NCBI GenBank assembly: GCA_905215775.1
Contig: CAJMRM010000015.1
Span: 1 to 46,895 of the forward strand
Length of the DNA: 46,895 bases
Direction of reading: 5' to 3'
Source of the DNA: an uncultured bacterium
GTDB lineage: Bacteria > Bacillota > Clostridia > Lachnospirales > Lachnospiraceae
Made by a program: the position numbers and the translations under genes. A model generated the notes under the pieces. It saw only the letters and a program-made list of their open reading frames with translations, ran no database searches and was not told where the DNA came from. Position 1 is the stretch's first letter; every line of letters starts with the position of its first letter. Below, one piece after another: positions 7,352 to 16,218 of the stretch.

Positions 7352-8746
7352 ATGCGTGAAAAATTAGCGACACTGCCCTTGGCGCAGCTTCGGGAGCTGG
7401 CAAAAAGCCAGGGAATCAAATATGTGAGCGGACTGAGAAAGTCTGAGCTGGTGGACAGGCTCTGCGAGGCGGCGGAAAAGGAGAAAAACGATAAACCGGA
7501 GAGCAGCGCGTCTTCCGAAAGCCAGGAACGGCCGGCGATAGAACGCCAGGAGCGGCCAGCGGGAGAACGCCAGGAATCCAAGGGGGATCCAAGAAGCGAG
7601 CTCCAGGACCTGGACAGCGGCATCGAGGCCTACGGGATCCTGGAGGTGATGCCCGACGGCTTCGGCTTTATCCGCTGCGAGAATTTCCTTCCCGGAGAAA
7701 ACGACGTTTATGTGGCGCCCTCCCAGATCCGGCGTTTTAATATGAAGACCGGCGATATGGTCCGGGGCAGCAGACGGGTGAAGACGGCTACGGAAAAATT
7801 TGCAGCCCTTCTTTATGTGACCTCCATCAACGGATATCCTGCCCATGTGGTGGAGCGCCGTCCCAACTTTGAGGATCTGACGCCTATCTTCCCCAACCGG
7901 AGACTGAGCCTGGAGGTGAAGAACGGAAGGAACACCACGGCCATGCGGGTCATGGATCTTCTGGCCCCCATCGGAAAGGGGCAGCGAGGCATGATCGTAT
8001 CCCCACCCAAGGCCGGTAAGACCACCCTGTTAAAGCAGGTGGCCAAGGCTGTGACCACCAACCATCCGGATATGCATCTGATCATCCTTCTGATCGACGA
8101 GCGGCCAGAGGAGGTCACAGATATTAAGGAATCGGTCATCGGCCCCAATGTGGAGGTGATCTATTCCACCTTTGACGAGCTTCCCGAGCGTCATAAGCGG
8201 GTTTCAGAAATGGTCATCGAGCGTGCCAAGCGCCTGGTGGAGCATGGCCGGGACGTGATGATCCTGTTAGACAGCATGACCCGTCTGGCCAGGGCCTATA
8301 ACCTGGTGGTTCCGCCCAGCGGCAGGACTCTTTCCGGCGGTCTGGATCCGGCGGCCCTTCATATGCCCAAGCGGTTCTTCGGAGCGGCCAGAAATATGAG
8401 AGAGGGCGGAAGCCTGACGATCCTGGCCACGGCCCTGGTGGATACGGGAAGCCGTATGGACGACGTGATCTATGAGGAATTCAAGGGAACCGGCAATATG
8501 GAGCTGGTTCTGGACAGAAAGCTTTCCGAAAAGCGGATCTTCCCGGCCATTGATATCCTGAAATCCGGAACCCGCCGGGATGACCTTCTGCTTACGCCGG
8601 AGGAGGCGGAGGCTGTGGATTCCATCCGCAAGGCCACCAGCTCCATGAAGGCCGATGAGGCAGTGGAGAAGGTCCTGGATCAGTTTGCCCGGACCAAGTC
8701 CAACCGGGAGTTCGTGGATGTCATAAAGAAAATCAGACTTTTTTAA
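7352..8746 (+). CDS. rho: Transcription termination factor Rho
   Basis: A 464-residue hexameric RNA-dependent ATPase helicase that ends transcription. It shows a Rho N-terminal helical domain (residues 1-40) and a hydrophilic linker (43-85) in which ERQERPA-like units repeat. A cold-shock RNA-binding domain covers about 92-165, with GFGFIR. Walker A PPKAGKTT lies near 218-225 and Walker B MILLDSMTR follows, with LDPAALHMPKRFFGAARN of the Q-loop region. The low-complexity insert is a common Rho variation in high-GC clostridia. ATG 7352 follows AAGGAGAG. An IclR regulator follows 22 bases later. Confidence 0.96.
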   Translation: MREKLATLPLAQLRELAKSQGIKYVSGLRKSELVDRLCEAAEKEKNDKPESSASSESQERPAIERQERPAGERQESKGDPRSELQDLDSGIEAYGILEVMPDGFGFIRCENFLPGENDVYVAPSQIRRFNMKTGDMVRGSRRVKTATEKFAALLYVTSINGYPAHVVERRPNFEDLTPIFPNRRLSLEVKNGRNTTAMRVMDLLAPIGKGQRGMIVSPPKAGKTTLLKQVAKAVTTNHPDMHLIILLIDERPEEVTDIKESVIGPNVEVIYSTFDELPERHKRVSEMVIERAKRLVEHGRDVMILLDSMTRLARAYNLVVPPSGRTLSGGLDPAALHMPKRFFGAARNMREGGSLTILATALVDTGSRMDDVIYEEFKGTGNMELVLDRKLSEKRIFPAIDILKSGTRRDDLLLTPEEAEAVDSIRKATSSMKADEAVEKVLDQFARTKSNREFVDVIKKIRLF

Positions 8747-8768
8747 TTGCCCGGAGGAAGATCGTATC

Positions 8769-9545
8769 ATGGAAGAAGAATCAAAAAATCCCATTCAGGT
8801 GGCGGAGAAGCTGTTCCGGGTCATCGAGCTTCTGGCGGAAAACGGCCCCATGGGGATCATGGAGCTGAGCGCCGCCCTGGGATTTCATAAAAGCACGGTA
8901 CACCGGCTGGTGGCGTCCTTACAGTATATGGGCTACATCCGCCAGGACGAGGAGTCCTTAAAATACTCCCTGTCCCTGAAATTTTTAGAGATTGGCAGCC
9001 GGATCCTGGAGCAGACCAGTATGGCCTCCCTGATCCATCCGGCGTTAAAGCGCCTGTCGGAGAAGACCGGGGAGACGGTCCATCTGGTGAAGCGGGAGGG
9101 GACGGAAGCGGTCTATATCGACAAGGTGGAATCCTTTGCCAGCTCCATCCGCATGGTATCCCGGGTGGGGAGCCGGATCCCTCTTTACTGCTCCGGCGTG
9201 GGGAAGGCCCTGCTGGCAGACCTGACGGACCGGGAGATCGGGGAGATCTGGAGAAACTCCCAGATCCGCAGACTGACGCCCAGGACCATCACGGAGCTTC
9301 CTGTTCTCATGGAGCGGGTGGAGCAGGTACGGAGGGACGGATATGCGGTGGACGACGAGGAAAACGAGGAAGGCGTCCGCTGCATCGCTGCCAGTCTCAG
9401 GGATTACCATAAGGACCCTGTATACGCCCTGAGTATTTCGGCGCCGGCCAACCGTATGACCGATGAACGGATCCTGGAGCTTAAGGAGTATGTGCTGGCC
9501 TTCCGCCAGGAGCTGGCCCGGAGCCTGGGACTGGACGGAAAGTAA
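8769..9545 (+). CDS. IclR family transcriptional regulator
   Basis: A 258-residue protein with an N-terminal winged helix (residues 8-70, with GFHKSTVHRLVASL as recognition helix) and a C-terminal IclR effector domain (about 85-250). The latter includes GKALLADL and the ENEEGVRCIAA strand, which often lines the ligand pocket. IclR proteins sense small metabolites and control neighbouring catabolic or transport genes. It follows rho by 22 bases and precedes a MATE gene that has its own promoter. The target is not evident; no clear operator was seen in the 100-base gap before the MATE gene. Confidence 0.9.
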   Translation: MEEESKNPIQVAEKLFRVIELLAENGPMGIMELSAALGFHKSTVHRLVASLQYMGYIRQDEESLKYSLSLKFLEIGSRILEQTSMASLIHPALKRLSEKTGETVHLVKREGTEAVYIDKVESFASSIRMVSRVGSRIPLYCSGVGKALLADLTDREIGEIWRNSQIRRLTPRTITELPVLMERVEQVRRDGYAVDDEENEEGVRCIAASLRDYHKDPVYALSISAPANRMTDERILELKEYVLAFRQELARSLGLDGK

Positions 9546-9583
9546 GGGATCCTGCCGGGGAGTCCTCCTGTTTTCCAATGCGC

Positions 9584-9612
9584 TTGCTTTTTAATGTACT
9601 GAAGCTTATAAT
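9584..9612 (+). promoter_or_regulatory. Promoter of the first MATE gene
   Basis: TTGCTT (9584-9589), a 17-base spacer and a perfect TATAAT (9607-9612), about 33 bases before the start codon. Confidence 0.75.
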
Positions 9613-9644
9613 GGAGGTATGTGAAAAACAGGGGAGGATAAAAT

Positions 9645-11024
9645 ATGGAAGAAAATCAAAAGACGAGGATCCAGAAATTCATGGGCGGAAATAAAAAGGG
9701 ATACCAGACTGCATTCCATATGGCGTGGCCGGCAGTCATGGAGTCCTTTTTTATTGCCCTGGCCGGCATGATCGACTCGCTGATGGTCAGTTCCCTGGGG
9801 CCGGAGGCCGTGGCTGCCGTGGGCCTTACGACGCAGCCGAAATTCATCGGCCTGTGTATCTTTATCGCCACCAATGTTTCAGTGTCGGCTCTGGTGGCCA
9901 GGCGGAAGGGAGAAAAGGACCGGTACGGAGCCAATCAGGTGCTTTTCATGGCGGCGGCCTTCACCCTGGTGGTGGGGACGCTGATCAGTATGGCCTGTGT
10001 CTTTTTTGCAGATCCCATCATCCGCCTCTGCGGGGCCAATGAGGATACCCAGGCGGGAGCCGTCCGGTATTTCCAGATCATCATGGGAGGGATGATGTTC
10101 AACATCATTTCCATGGCCATCAATGCGGCCCAGAGAGGAGCGGGAAACACGAAGATCGCCATGCGCACCAACGTGACCTCCAATGTGGTCAATATGATCG
10201 GAAACTACCTTCTGATCCAGGGAAATCTGGGATTTCCGAAGCTGGGCATCACCGGAGCGGCCCTGGCCACGGTGTTCGGAACTGTCATCGCGTGTCTGAT
10301 GAGCATTCTTTCTGTCATGAAGCGGGACAACTTTGTCAGTGTGCCCTTTATCATAAAGGAAAAGGTGCGGATCACCCTGGAACCGGCGAAAAATATGTTC
10401 AAGGTGGCCTCCAGCGTATTTGTGGAGCAGATCTTCATGCGGATCGGCTTCCTTACGGTTTCCATTATGGTGGCAAAGCTGGGAACCGACGCTTTTGCGG
10501 CCCACCAGGTGGGAATGAATGTCATGAGCCTGTCCTTTTCCTTTGGAGACGGGATGCAGGTGGCGGCGGTGGCCCTCTGCGGCCGGAGCCTGGGGGAAAA
10601 GAGGCCGGACCTGGCACGGATGTACGGCACCATCTGCCAGAGGATCGGAAACATGATCTCCATTGTGCTGGCAATCCTTTATACCACCCTGGGAAGCTGG
10701 TATTTCAATCTGTTTTTTGATGAGCCCCATCTGGTGGCCATGGGAGTGGAGATCACCCGGGTCCTGACGTTTATTGTCCTTCTCCAGATCGCCCAGGTGA
10801 TCTATATGGGATGCTTAAGGGGAGCCGGGGACGTGGTATTCACCACCATCGCTTCCACCATCAGCATCACCTTCGTCCGGCCCATTCTGTCCTATGTGTT
10901 CTGCTACGCCTGCGGGATGGGGCTGGTGGGAATCTGGCTGGGGATCCTGGGGGACCAGACCTCCAGACTCCTTCTGACCACCTGGAGATTCAGGAGCGGA
11001 CGGTGGATGAGAATTAAAATCTAA
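9645..11024 (+). CDS. MATE family efflux transporter
   Basis: A 459-residue polytopic membrane protein with about twelve hydrophobic segments in two homologous halves, as in MATE cation-coupled multidrug exporters. The first half has AWPAVMESFFIALAGMIDSL and the second VASSVFVEQIFMRIGF, matching the repeated first helix of MATE halves. A GGMMFNIISMAINAAQRGAGNT segment is typical of the family (the central region is shown, at about residues 146-167). ATG 9645 follows an AGGGGAGG-like site. It carries its own promoter and is transcribed apart from the IclR gene. Substrates cannot be deduced; 450-460 residues is the normal length. Confidence 0.9.
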   Translation: MEENQKTRIQKFMGGNKKGYQTAFHMAWPAVMESFFIALAGMIDSLMVSSLGPEAVAAVGLTTQPKFIGLCIFIATNVSVSALVARRKGEKDRYGANQVLFMAAAFTLVVGTLISMACVFFADPIIRLCGANEDTQAGAVRYFQIIMGGMMFNIISMAINAAQRGAGNTKIAMRTNVTSNVVNMIGNYLLIQGNLGFPKLGITGAALATVFGTVIACLMSILSVMKRDNFVSVPFIIKEKVRITLEPAKNMFKVASSVFVEQIFMRIGFLTVSIMVAKLGTDAFAAHQVGMNVMSLSFSFGDGMQVAAVALCGRSLGEKRPDLARMYGTICQRIGNMISIVLAILYTTLGSWYFNLFFDEPHLVAMGVEITRVLTFIVLLQIAQVIYMGCLRGAGDVVFTTIASTISITFVRPILSYVFCYACGMGLVGIWLGILGDQTSRLLLTTWRFRSGRWMRIKI

Positions 11025-11061
11025 AAAAAACATAATTTTTGCGAAACTTTTGTGAACTTCC

Positions 11062-11090
11062 TTGACTGGCCATGGTTTGCATGATAGGAT
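11062..11090 (+). promoter_or_regulatory. Promoter of the second MATE gene and ftsH
   Basis: TTGACT (11062-11067), a 17-base spacer and TAGGAT (11085-11090). A dyad operator lies about 18 bases downstream, near the probable transcription start. Confidence 0.65.
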
Positions 11091-11107
11091 ATGCACTGTA
11101 TAAAAAG

Positions 11108-11122
11108 GTGACAACTTGTCAC
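11108..11122. promoter_or_regulatory. Dyad operator in the second MATE leader
   Basis: A perfect inverted repeat with seven-base arms, GTGACAA-C-TTGTCAC. Its core, TGACA-N3-TGTCA, also occurs in the spacer of the tetR promoter at 16900-16912, so the TetR regulator may bind both. Confidence 0.55.
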
Positions 11123-11206
11123 TTTGAAAGAATGGATATTTTTCCTCCAATACAGGAAGAATAGAAAAAAGACAGACTATAAAGAAAGCGACGGTGTAAG
11201 GAAACC

Positions 11207-12589
11207 ATGGACAGCAGGACACAGGACAACAATAAAATGGCAACGGCGCCATTGGGAAAATTAATGGCGGAGCTGGCGATCCCCACGGTGTTTGCCCAGC
11301 TTGTGAATCTTCTTTATAATATGGTGGACCGGATCTATGTGGGCCGGATCCCGGAGGTGGGGCATCTGGCCCTGGCCGGACTGGGCGTCACCTTCCCGGT
11401 GATCATTCTGATCTCCGCCTTTGCGGCCCTGGTGGGAGCCGGAGGAGCGCCCCAGGCGGCGATCTGTATGGGAAAAAAGGATATGAAGGGCGCCGAGCGG
11501 ATCCTGGGGAACTGCCTGACGGCCCTATGTATCCTGGCGGTGGTCTTAAGCGCCTTCTTTTATGTGGTGAAGGAACCGCTTCTTATGTGGTTCGGAGCCA
11601 GTGAGCAGACCATCGGCTATGCCAGCAGCTATTTGGGGATCTATCTTATGGGAACCATTTCCGTACAGATCGCCCTGGGATTAAACACGTTCATCAACTG
11701 CCAGGGCTTTGCGAAGACGGGAATGAAGACCGTCCTCATCGGCGCTGTTCTGAATATCATCCTGGATCCCATCCTTATTTTCGGCTTTCATATGGGCGTC
11801 CGGGGAGCGGCACTGGCCACCATCTTAAGTCAGACCGTATCGGCCGTCTGGGTGCTGTCCTTCCTGTGCGGAAAGAAGAGCATCCTGAGGGTCAGAAAGG
11901 AAAATCTGAAGCTTAGGAAGGAGATCCTGCTCCCGGTATTGGCCCTGGGAGCGTCCCCGTTTATCATGCAGGCCACCGAATGCCTGGTGCAGCTGACGTA
12001 TAACTCCGGAATGCAGCATTATGGGAACGACTACTATGTGGGAGCCATGACCATTCTGTTTTCCATTATGCAGATGCTGTTCCTGCCCCTGTCCGGCCTG
12101 ACCCAGGGGGCCCAGCCCATCATCAGCTATAACTTTGGGGCCGGGAACCATGAACGGGTCAAAAAGGCGTTTCGGCTGTTATTTGCGGCGGGAGTCGTTT
12201 TTTCTGCGGTGGGAACGGGAGCCGTTCTCGTATTTCCCCGGGTGTTCATCCGCCTGTTTTCGGATAATGCCCAGGTGACTGAGATCGGCGTTTATGCAGC
12301 CAGGATCTATCTGTTCGGCTTTCTGATCATGGGGGCCCAGATGGCCTGCCAGCAGACCTTCCTGGCCCTGGGACAGGCGAAGATCTCCGTATTCCTGGCG
12401 CTTTTAAGAAAGGTGATCCTTCTGATCCCCCTGGCCATCCTTCTTCCGAAGCTTGGCATGGGTACCGACGGATTGTTTTTTGCGGAGCCCATTGCGGATA
12501 TCATTGCCATCGTCACCACCGTGGTCCTGTTTTCGCGGAAATTTGAAACAATGCTGTACCAGCACACAGATACAAAAGTTAAAAAGTAA
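11207..12589 (+). CDS. MATE family efflux transporter (second copy, DinF/MepA-like)
   Basis: A 460-residue polytopic membrane protein with about twelve hydrophobic segments. Its opening (PLGKLMAELAIPTVFAQLVN, then NMVDRIYVG) is typical of the MepA-like MATE branch common in Clostridia and differs from the first copy, so this is not a recent duplication. MepA-like proteins export cationic drugs and dyes using an ion gradient. ATG 11207 follows AAGGA. The leader holds a dyad shared with the tetR promoter. ftsH begins only twelve bases after the stop, so both are probably on one transcript. Confidence 0.9.
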   Translation: MDSRTQDNNKMATAPLGKLMAELAIPTVFAQLVNLLYNMVDRIYVGRIPEVGHLALAGLGVTFPVIILISAFAALVGAGGAPQAAICMGKKDMKGAERILGNCLTALCILAVVLSAFFYVVKEPLLMWFGASEQTIGYASSYLGIYLMGTISVQIALGLNTFINCQGFAKTGMKTVLIGAVLNIILDPILIFGFHMGVRGAALATILSQTVSAVWVLSFLCGKKSILRVRKENLKLRKEILLPVLALGASPFIMQATECLVQLTYNSGMQHYGNDYYVGAMTILFSIMQMLFLPLSGLTQGAQPIISYNFGAGNHERVKKAFRLLFAAGVVFSAVGTGAVLVFPRVFIRLFSDNAQVTEIGVYAARIYLFGFLIMGAQMACQQTFLALGQAKISVFLALLRKVILLIPLAILLPKLGMGTDGLFFAEPIADIIAIVTTVVLFSRKFETMLYQHTDTKVKK

Positions 12590-12601
12590 AGGAGAACGTT
12601 T

Positions 12602-14449
12602 ATGGGAACAACAGACAGCGGAAAAACCCCTGGAAAGCAGCCCTCGCAGCAGAGCCCCAAGGGACTGATCTATTATTTCCTAGCCATCTTTTTAGTGACC
12701 ATGTTGTTAAATGCCCTGGTCTTCCCCAATGTGATGGATGAAAAGGTGATGGAGGTCAACTATAATGAATTCCTGGCCATGGTGGATGCGGGAAAGGTGG
12801 TCCAGGTGGAAAAGGACACAGACCAGATCATGTTCCTGGCCACCGACGCCCAGGGAAAGGAGCAGATCTATAAGACCGGACTCTGGGAGGACGAGGCGCT
12901 GACCAACCGGCTCTATAAGGCGGGAGTCACCTTCGGAAAGGTGATCCCCCATAAGGAATCGGCGCTGATGAGCTTTTTGACCACCTGGATCCTGCCCTTT
13001 GGACTCATGTTCTTAATGGGCCATTTCCTCAGCCGGATGATGTCCAAGCGTATGGGCGGGAACGCCATGACCTTCGGAAAGTCCAACGCCAAGATCTATG
13101 CGGAAAATGAAACGGGAAAGACCTTTGCCGACGTGGCCGGAGAGGAAGAGGCCAAGGAGGCTTTAAAGGAGATCGTGGATTTTCTCCATGATCCGAAGAA
13201 GTATGCGGACATCGGAGCCACACTCCCCAAGGGAGCGCTTCTGGTGGGCCCTCCGGGAACCGGTAAAACGCTTCTGGCCAAGGCGGTGGCCGGAGAGGCC
13301 CATGTGCCGTTTTTCTCCATCTCCGGCTCGGAGTTTGTGGAGATGTTCGTGGGCATGGGAGCGGCCAAGGTCCGCGACCTGTTCAAGCAGGCCAACGAAA
13401 AGGCCCCCTGTATTGTATTCATCGACGAGATCGATACCATCGGTAAAAAGCGCGACGGCAGCGGCATGGGCGGAAACGACGAGCGGGAGCAGACCTTAAA
13501 CCAGCTTTTGACCGAGATGGACGGCTTCGACGGAAAGAAGGGCGTCGTGATCCTGGCGGCCACCAACCGGCCCGAATCCCTGGACCAGGCGCTGTTAAGA
13601 CCGGGCCGTTTTGACCGCCGGATCCCGGTGGAGCTGCCGGATCTCAAGGGCCGTGAGGCGATCCTTAAGGTACACGGGCGCAGCGTGAAAATGGACGACA
13701 CCGTGGACTTCAACGCCATTGCCCGGGCGACCTCCGGAGCCAGCGGCGCAGAGCTTGCCAATATCGTCAACGAGGCGGCCTTAAGGGCTGTGCGCCTGGG
13801 CCGGAGAGTAGTCTGCCAGGCGGATCTGGAGGAGAGCGTGGAGACGGTCATCGCCGGATACCAGAGAAAGGATGCGGCGGTGTCCGAAAATGAAAAGCGG
13901 ATCGTGGCCTACCATGAGATCGGCCACGCCCTGGTGGCCGCCTGCCAGTCCAACTCGGCTCCGGTCCACAAGATCACCATTATCCCCAGGACCAGCGGCG
14001 CTCTGGGCTACACCATGCAGGTGGAGGCCGGGGAACGGTTCTTAATGAGTAAGGAGGAGGCCTTAAATAAGATCGCCACCCTCACCGGAGGCCGGGCCGC
14101 GGAGGAATTCATATTCCATTCCATCACCACCGGCGCGTCCAACGACATCGAGCAGGCTACGAAGCTGGCCAGGGCCATGGTGACCCGGTACGGCATGAGC
14201 GAGCAGTTTGGAATGGTGGCCCTAGAGACGGTGACCAACCAGTACCTGGGCGGGGATACATCCTTAGCCTGTTCGCCGGAAACGGCCAGGGCCATCGACG
14301 AGGAGGTCATCAGAACCGTGAAGGAGCAGTACGGGAAGGCCATGGAGATCCTGAAGGAACATGCGGGAAAACTCAATGAGCTTTCGGCTTATCTTCTGGA
14401 AAAGGAGACCATTACCGGCGAAGAGTTCATGGAAATTTTAAACCGATAG
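12602..14449 (+). CDS. ftsH: ATP-dependent zinc metalloprotease FtsH
   Basis: A 615-residue membrane-bound AAA+ protease that degrades misfolded membrane and short-lived cytoplasmic proteins. It has two transmembrane segments (residues 21-41 and 124-145) around a small extracytoplasmic domain. Walker A GPPGTGKT is at 216-223, Walker B IVFIDEID near 271-278 and the second region of homology RPGRFDRR near 333-340. The zinc site is HEIGH at 438-442, with a third acidic ligand expected after GGRAAEEF. ATG 12602 follows AAAGGAG. Being cotranscribed with a MATE pump is unusual; this may be a second FtsH rather than the housekeeping copy. Confidence 0.95.
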   Translation: MGTTDSGKTPGKQPSQQSPKGLIYYFLAIFLVTMLLNALVFPNVMDEKVMEVNYNEFLAMVDAGKVVQVEKDTDQIMFLATDAQGKEQIYKTGLWEDEALTNRLYKAGVTFGKVIPHKESALMSFLTTWILPFGLMFLMGHFLSRMMSKRMGGNAMTFGKSNAKIYAENETGKTFADVAGEEEAKEALKEIVDFLHDPKKYADIGATLPKGALLVGPPGTGKTLLAKAVAGEAHVPFFSISGSEFVEMFVGMGAAKVRDLFKQANEKAPCIVFIDEIDTIGKKRDGSGMGGNDEREQTLNQLLTEMDGFDGKKGVVILAATNRPESLDQALLRPGRFDRRIPVELPDLKGREAILKVHGRSVKMDDTVDFNAIARATSGASGAELANIVNEAALRAVRLGRRVVCQADLEESVETVIAGYQRKDAAVSENEKRIVAYHEIGHALVAACQSNSAPVHKITIIPRTSGALGYTMQVEAGERFLMSKEEALNKIATLTGGRAAEEFIFHSITTGASNDIEQATKLARAMVTRYGMSEQFGMVALETVTNQYLGGDTSLACSPETARAIDEEVIRTVKEQYGKAMEILKEHAGKLNELSAYLLEKETITGEEFMEILNR

Positions 14450-14460
14450 GATATTTTTTG

Positions 14461-14489
14461 TTTACGCATCCCTGGAAGTAGTGTATACT
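14461..14489 (+). promoter_or_regulatory. Promoter of the zinc-ribbon gene
   Basis: TTTACG (14461-14466), a 17-base spacer and TATACT (14484-14489), 20 bases before the start codon at 14509. Confidence 0.7.
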
Positions 14490-14508
14490 GACAGCAGGAG
14501 GGGATCAG

Positions 14509-14922
14509 ATGAGAAAACGAATCTGCCCGTACTGCGATCAGGAGCTGGAAGGCCGCTACTGCCGGGGATGCCGTCGTTTTGTGAAAAATCCCCTGATCGT
14601 AGACGTGAATTACTACTTAAATGAAAGACATCCGGCCTCAGAGGAAAGCTGCCAGTACCACGGTGATCTGCATACCGGAGAGATGGGAAGAACGCCGGAC
14701 AGCGGTGCTTTATATGAGGACGTGGAAAAGGCCGGATGGCCGGGAAGGAAGGCGGCCGCCGCGCCTAAGGCAAAGGCCGGAAAGAACGGAAAGCCGGGAA
14801 AGAAGGCTTCCGAAGCGCCGGTATCCCGGAACCAGAGCGCCGGCTCCGGCCGAAGTGCGTCCCGGCCTGGCCTCCGGCGGGATGGTCATGAACAGTATAA
14901 GCCATATGGTCCCGGACCTTGA
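14509..14922 (+). CDS. Zinc-ribbon protein, N-terminal part of a frameshifted gene
   Basis: This frame encodes a zinc ribbon at its start: CPYC at residues 6-9 and CRGC at 18-21, followed by VDVNYYLNERHP. After about residue 75 it becomes a Lys/Ala/Gly-rich linker and ends out of phase with the long C-terminal domain, which is in the next frame. The frame seems to change near 14865-14885, where the first frame loses sense and the second becomes protein-like. One extra base would explain it. Homologues I recall from related bacteria join such a ribbon to a long C-terminal region. Mutation, sequencing error and programmed shift cannot be told apart here. AGGAGG precedes ATG 14509. Confidence 0.6.
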   Translation: MRKRICPYCDQELEGRYCRGCRRFVKNPLIVDVNYYLNERHPASEESCQYHGDLHTGEMGRTPDSGALYEDVEKAGWPGRKAAAAPKAKAGKNGKPGKKASEAPVSRNQSAGSGRSASRPGLRRDGHEQYKPYGPGP

Positions 14923-15538
14923 GCCGGAGCCGGTCCCCTGGGACGAGGGAATCTATATTGAGGAGGTCTGGCCGGAGGAAGCGGAGTCCGGGGAGCAGGA
15001 GCTTTCAGAGGAGGAGGTCCGGGCGGCGGGGATCCGCTGCAATGGCTGCGGTCACCTGAACATAAACGGCGATGAGCTGCAGGCGGACCTGGAGGGCCTG
15101 GCCGCAGACCATGGCCTGGCGGTGGAGGAGCTGGGACGGACCAGCGCCAACTTTGCCTTCGGGGAGCTTACCAATTATGAGGTCCGGTATGACTATGTCC
15201 TTACGAGGGAGGACGGCTGGTACCGGGGCGTGACCTTGAGCCTGGATACCGGCGACGGAAGCCTCCACGGCATACAGGTCTCCGCGGATAATCTGGAGGC
15301 CATGTACCAGCTTCTGGATATGGTCCTGGGCCTTCTGGAGGAATCGGGAGTCATTTCTGAAAATCCCGGCGGCCAGATGGTCTTTGAGACCGTAGTTATG
15401 GAAGGCGGGCTGGAGGACGGGATCACCGGAGTCGTGATGTATCAGGGACTGGAGGCCTGGGCGGCCTATGAGGACAGCGGCAGCGGGGAGTTCTGTATGC
15501 TGAGCCTTTATGCGCCGGAGGAGGGCACAGAGGTCTGA
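14882..15538 (+). CDS. C-terminal part of the frameshifted zinc-ribbon gene
   Basis: This frame carries an acidic linker rich in Pro and Glu (PEEAESGEQELSEEEV), then a globular domain of about 170 residues from IRCNGCGHLNING to the stop. It has well-spaced strands such as YEVRYDYVLTRED and GGQMVFETVVMEG. I do not recognise the domain. ATG 14882 is the first start after the presumed shift but has only a weak GGCGGG site, so independent translation is doubtful. A longer open frame back to 14621 reads as Arg-rich nonsense. The simplest reading is that 14509-15538 was one gene of about 340 residues. Confidence 0.5.
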   Translation: MVMNSISHMVPDLEPEPVPWDEGIYIEEVWPEEAESGEQELSEEEVRAAGIRCNGCGHLNINGDELQADLEGLAADHGLAVEELGRTSANFAFGELTNYEVRYDYVLTREDGWYRGVTLSLDTGDGSLHGIQVSADNLEAMYQLLDMVLGLLEESGVISENPGGQMVFETVVMEGGLEDGITGVVMYQGLEAWAAYEDSGSGEFCMLSLYAPEEGTEV

Positions 15539-15621
15539 GAAAAGGAAATCCTGTGTATGGAACTGAGCTGTCCGGCGGGGAAGGACGCCGCAGGGCAGCG
15601 GATAAAAAGGAGGAAATACAG

Positions 15622-16164
15622 ATGATCAGAATGATAGGAAACCATATCTGCAAGGACTGCGTATCGGCCATGGAGGTGATCGAACGGGAGCGCCTTCCCA
15701 TTGAATTCCACGATATGGAAAAGGCCCTGGACTATGTGAAGGAATTCTTAGAGATCCGTGAGGGAAATCCGGAGCTTTATAAGGAGGCCCGGGAAAACAA
15801 CCAGATCGGGATCCCTGTATTCGTTTTAGAAGACGGTACGGTCACCATGGACTGTGACGCGGCCTTTGAGGCGGCCAGAAGGGCGAAGGCGCCGGCAGTG
15901 GTGATGGTGGGGAGCCATCTCTGCAAGGCCTGCCGGAACCGCCTGGCAGAGCTTAAGGAGGAGGGCCTTCCGGTGGAATTCCACGATATCGTGGAGAATT
16001 TAAACGATATGCGCCTGTATCTGGGGATCCGGGAAAACCATCCGGAGCTTTACGATGAGATCCGCAGAGAGGGCCGGGTGGGGATCCCGGTATTTATCCT
16101 TCCCGACGGTACGGTTACCAATGATTTTGAAGCAGCCAGGGAGGCGGCCAGGAGCTTAAAATAG
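15622..16164 (+). CDS. Tandem glutaredoxin-like protein (two CxxC domains)
   Basis: A 180-residue protein made of two homologous halves of about 90 residues. Each opens with GNHICKDC or GSHLCKAC (Cys 10/13 and 101/104). Each then has LPIEFHD or LPVEFHD, an IRE..PELY helix, and GIPVF.L.DGTVT, the cis-Pro loop expected of a thioredoxin fold. Single-domain glutaredoxin-related proteins of this kind are common in Lachnospiraceae; the fused pair is less usual. The likely role is thiol-disulfide exchange in the cytoplasm, as there is no signal peptide. ATG 15622 follows AAGGAGG; the in-frame upstream start at 15553 adds poor sequence. Confidence 0.8.
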   Translation: MIRMIGNHICKDCVSAMEVIERERLPIEFHDMEKALDYVKEFLEIREGNPELYKEARENNQIGIPVFVLEDGTVTMDCDAAFEAARRAKAPAVVMVGSHLCKACRNRLAELKEEGLPVEFHDIVENLNDMRLYLGIRENHPELYDEIRREGRVGIPVFILPDGTVTNDFEAAREAARSLK

Positions 16165-16218
16165 CTGAGAATTTTTCACCTGGCGGAGCGTTCAAAAAAA
16201 GAGAAGAGGAAAAGTGTT

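Noticed and set aside
9879..10730. 283-codon minus-strand frame opposite the first MATE gene
   Set aside because: His-rich shadow translation of a membrane-protein gene.
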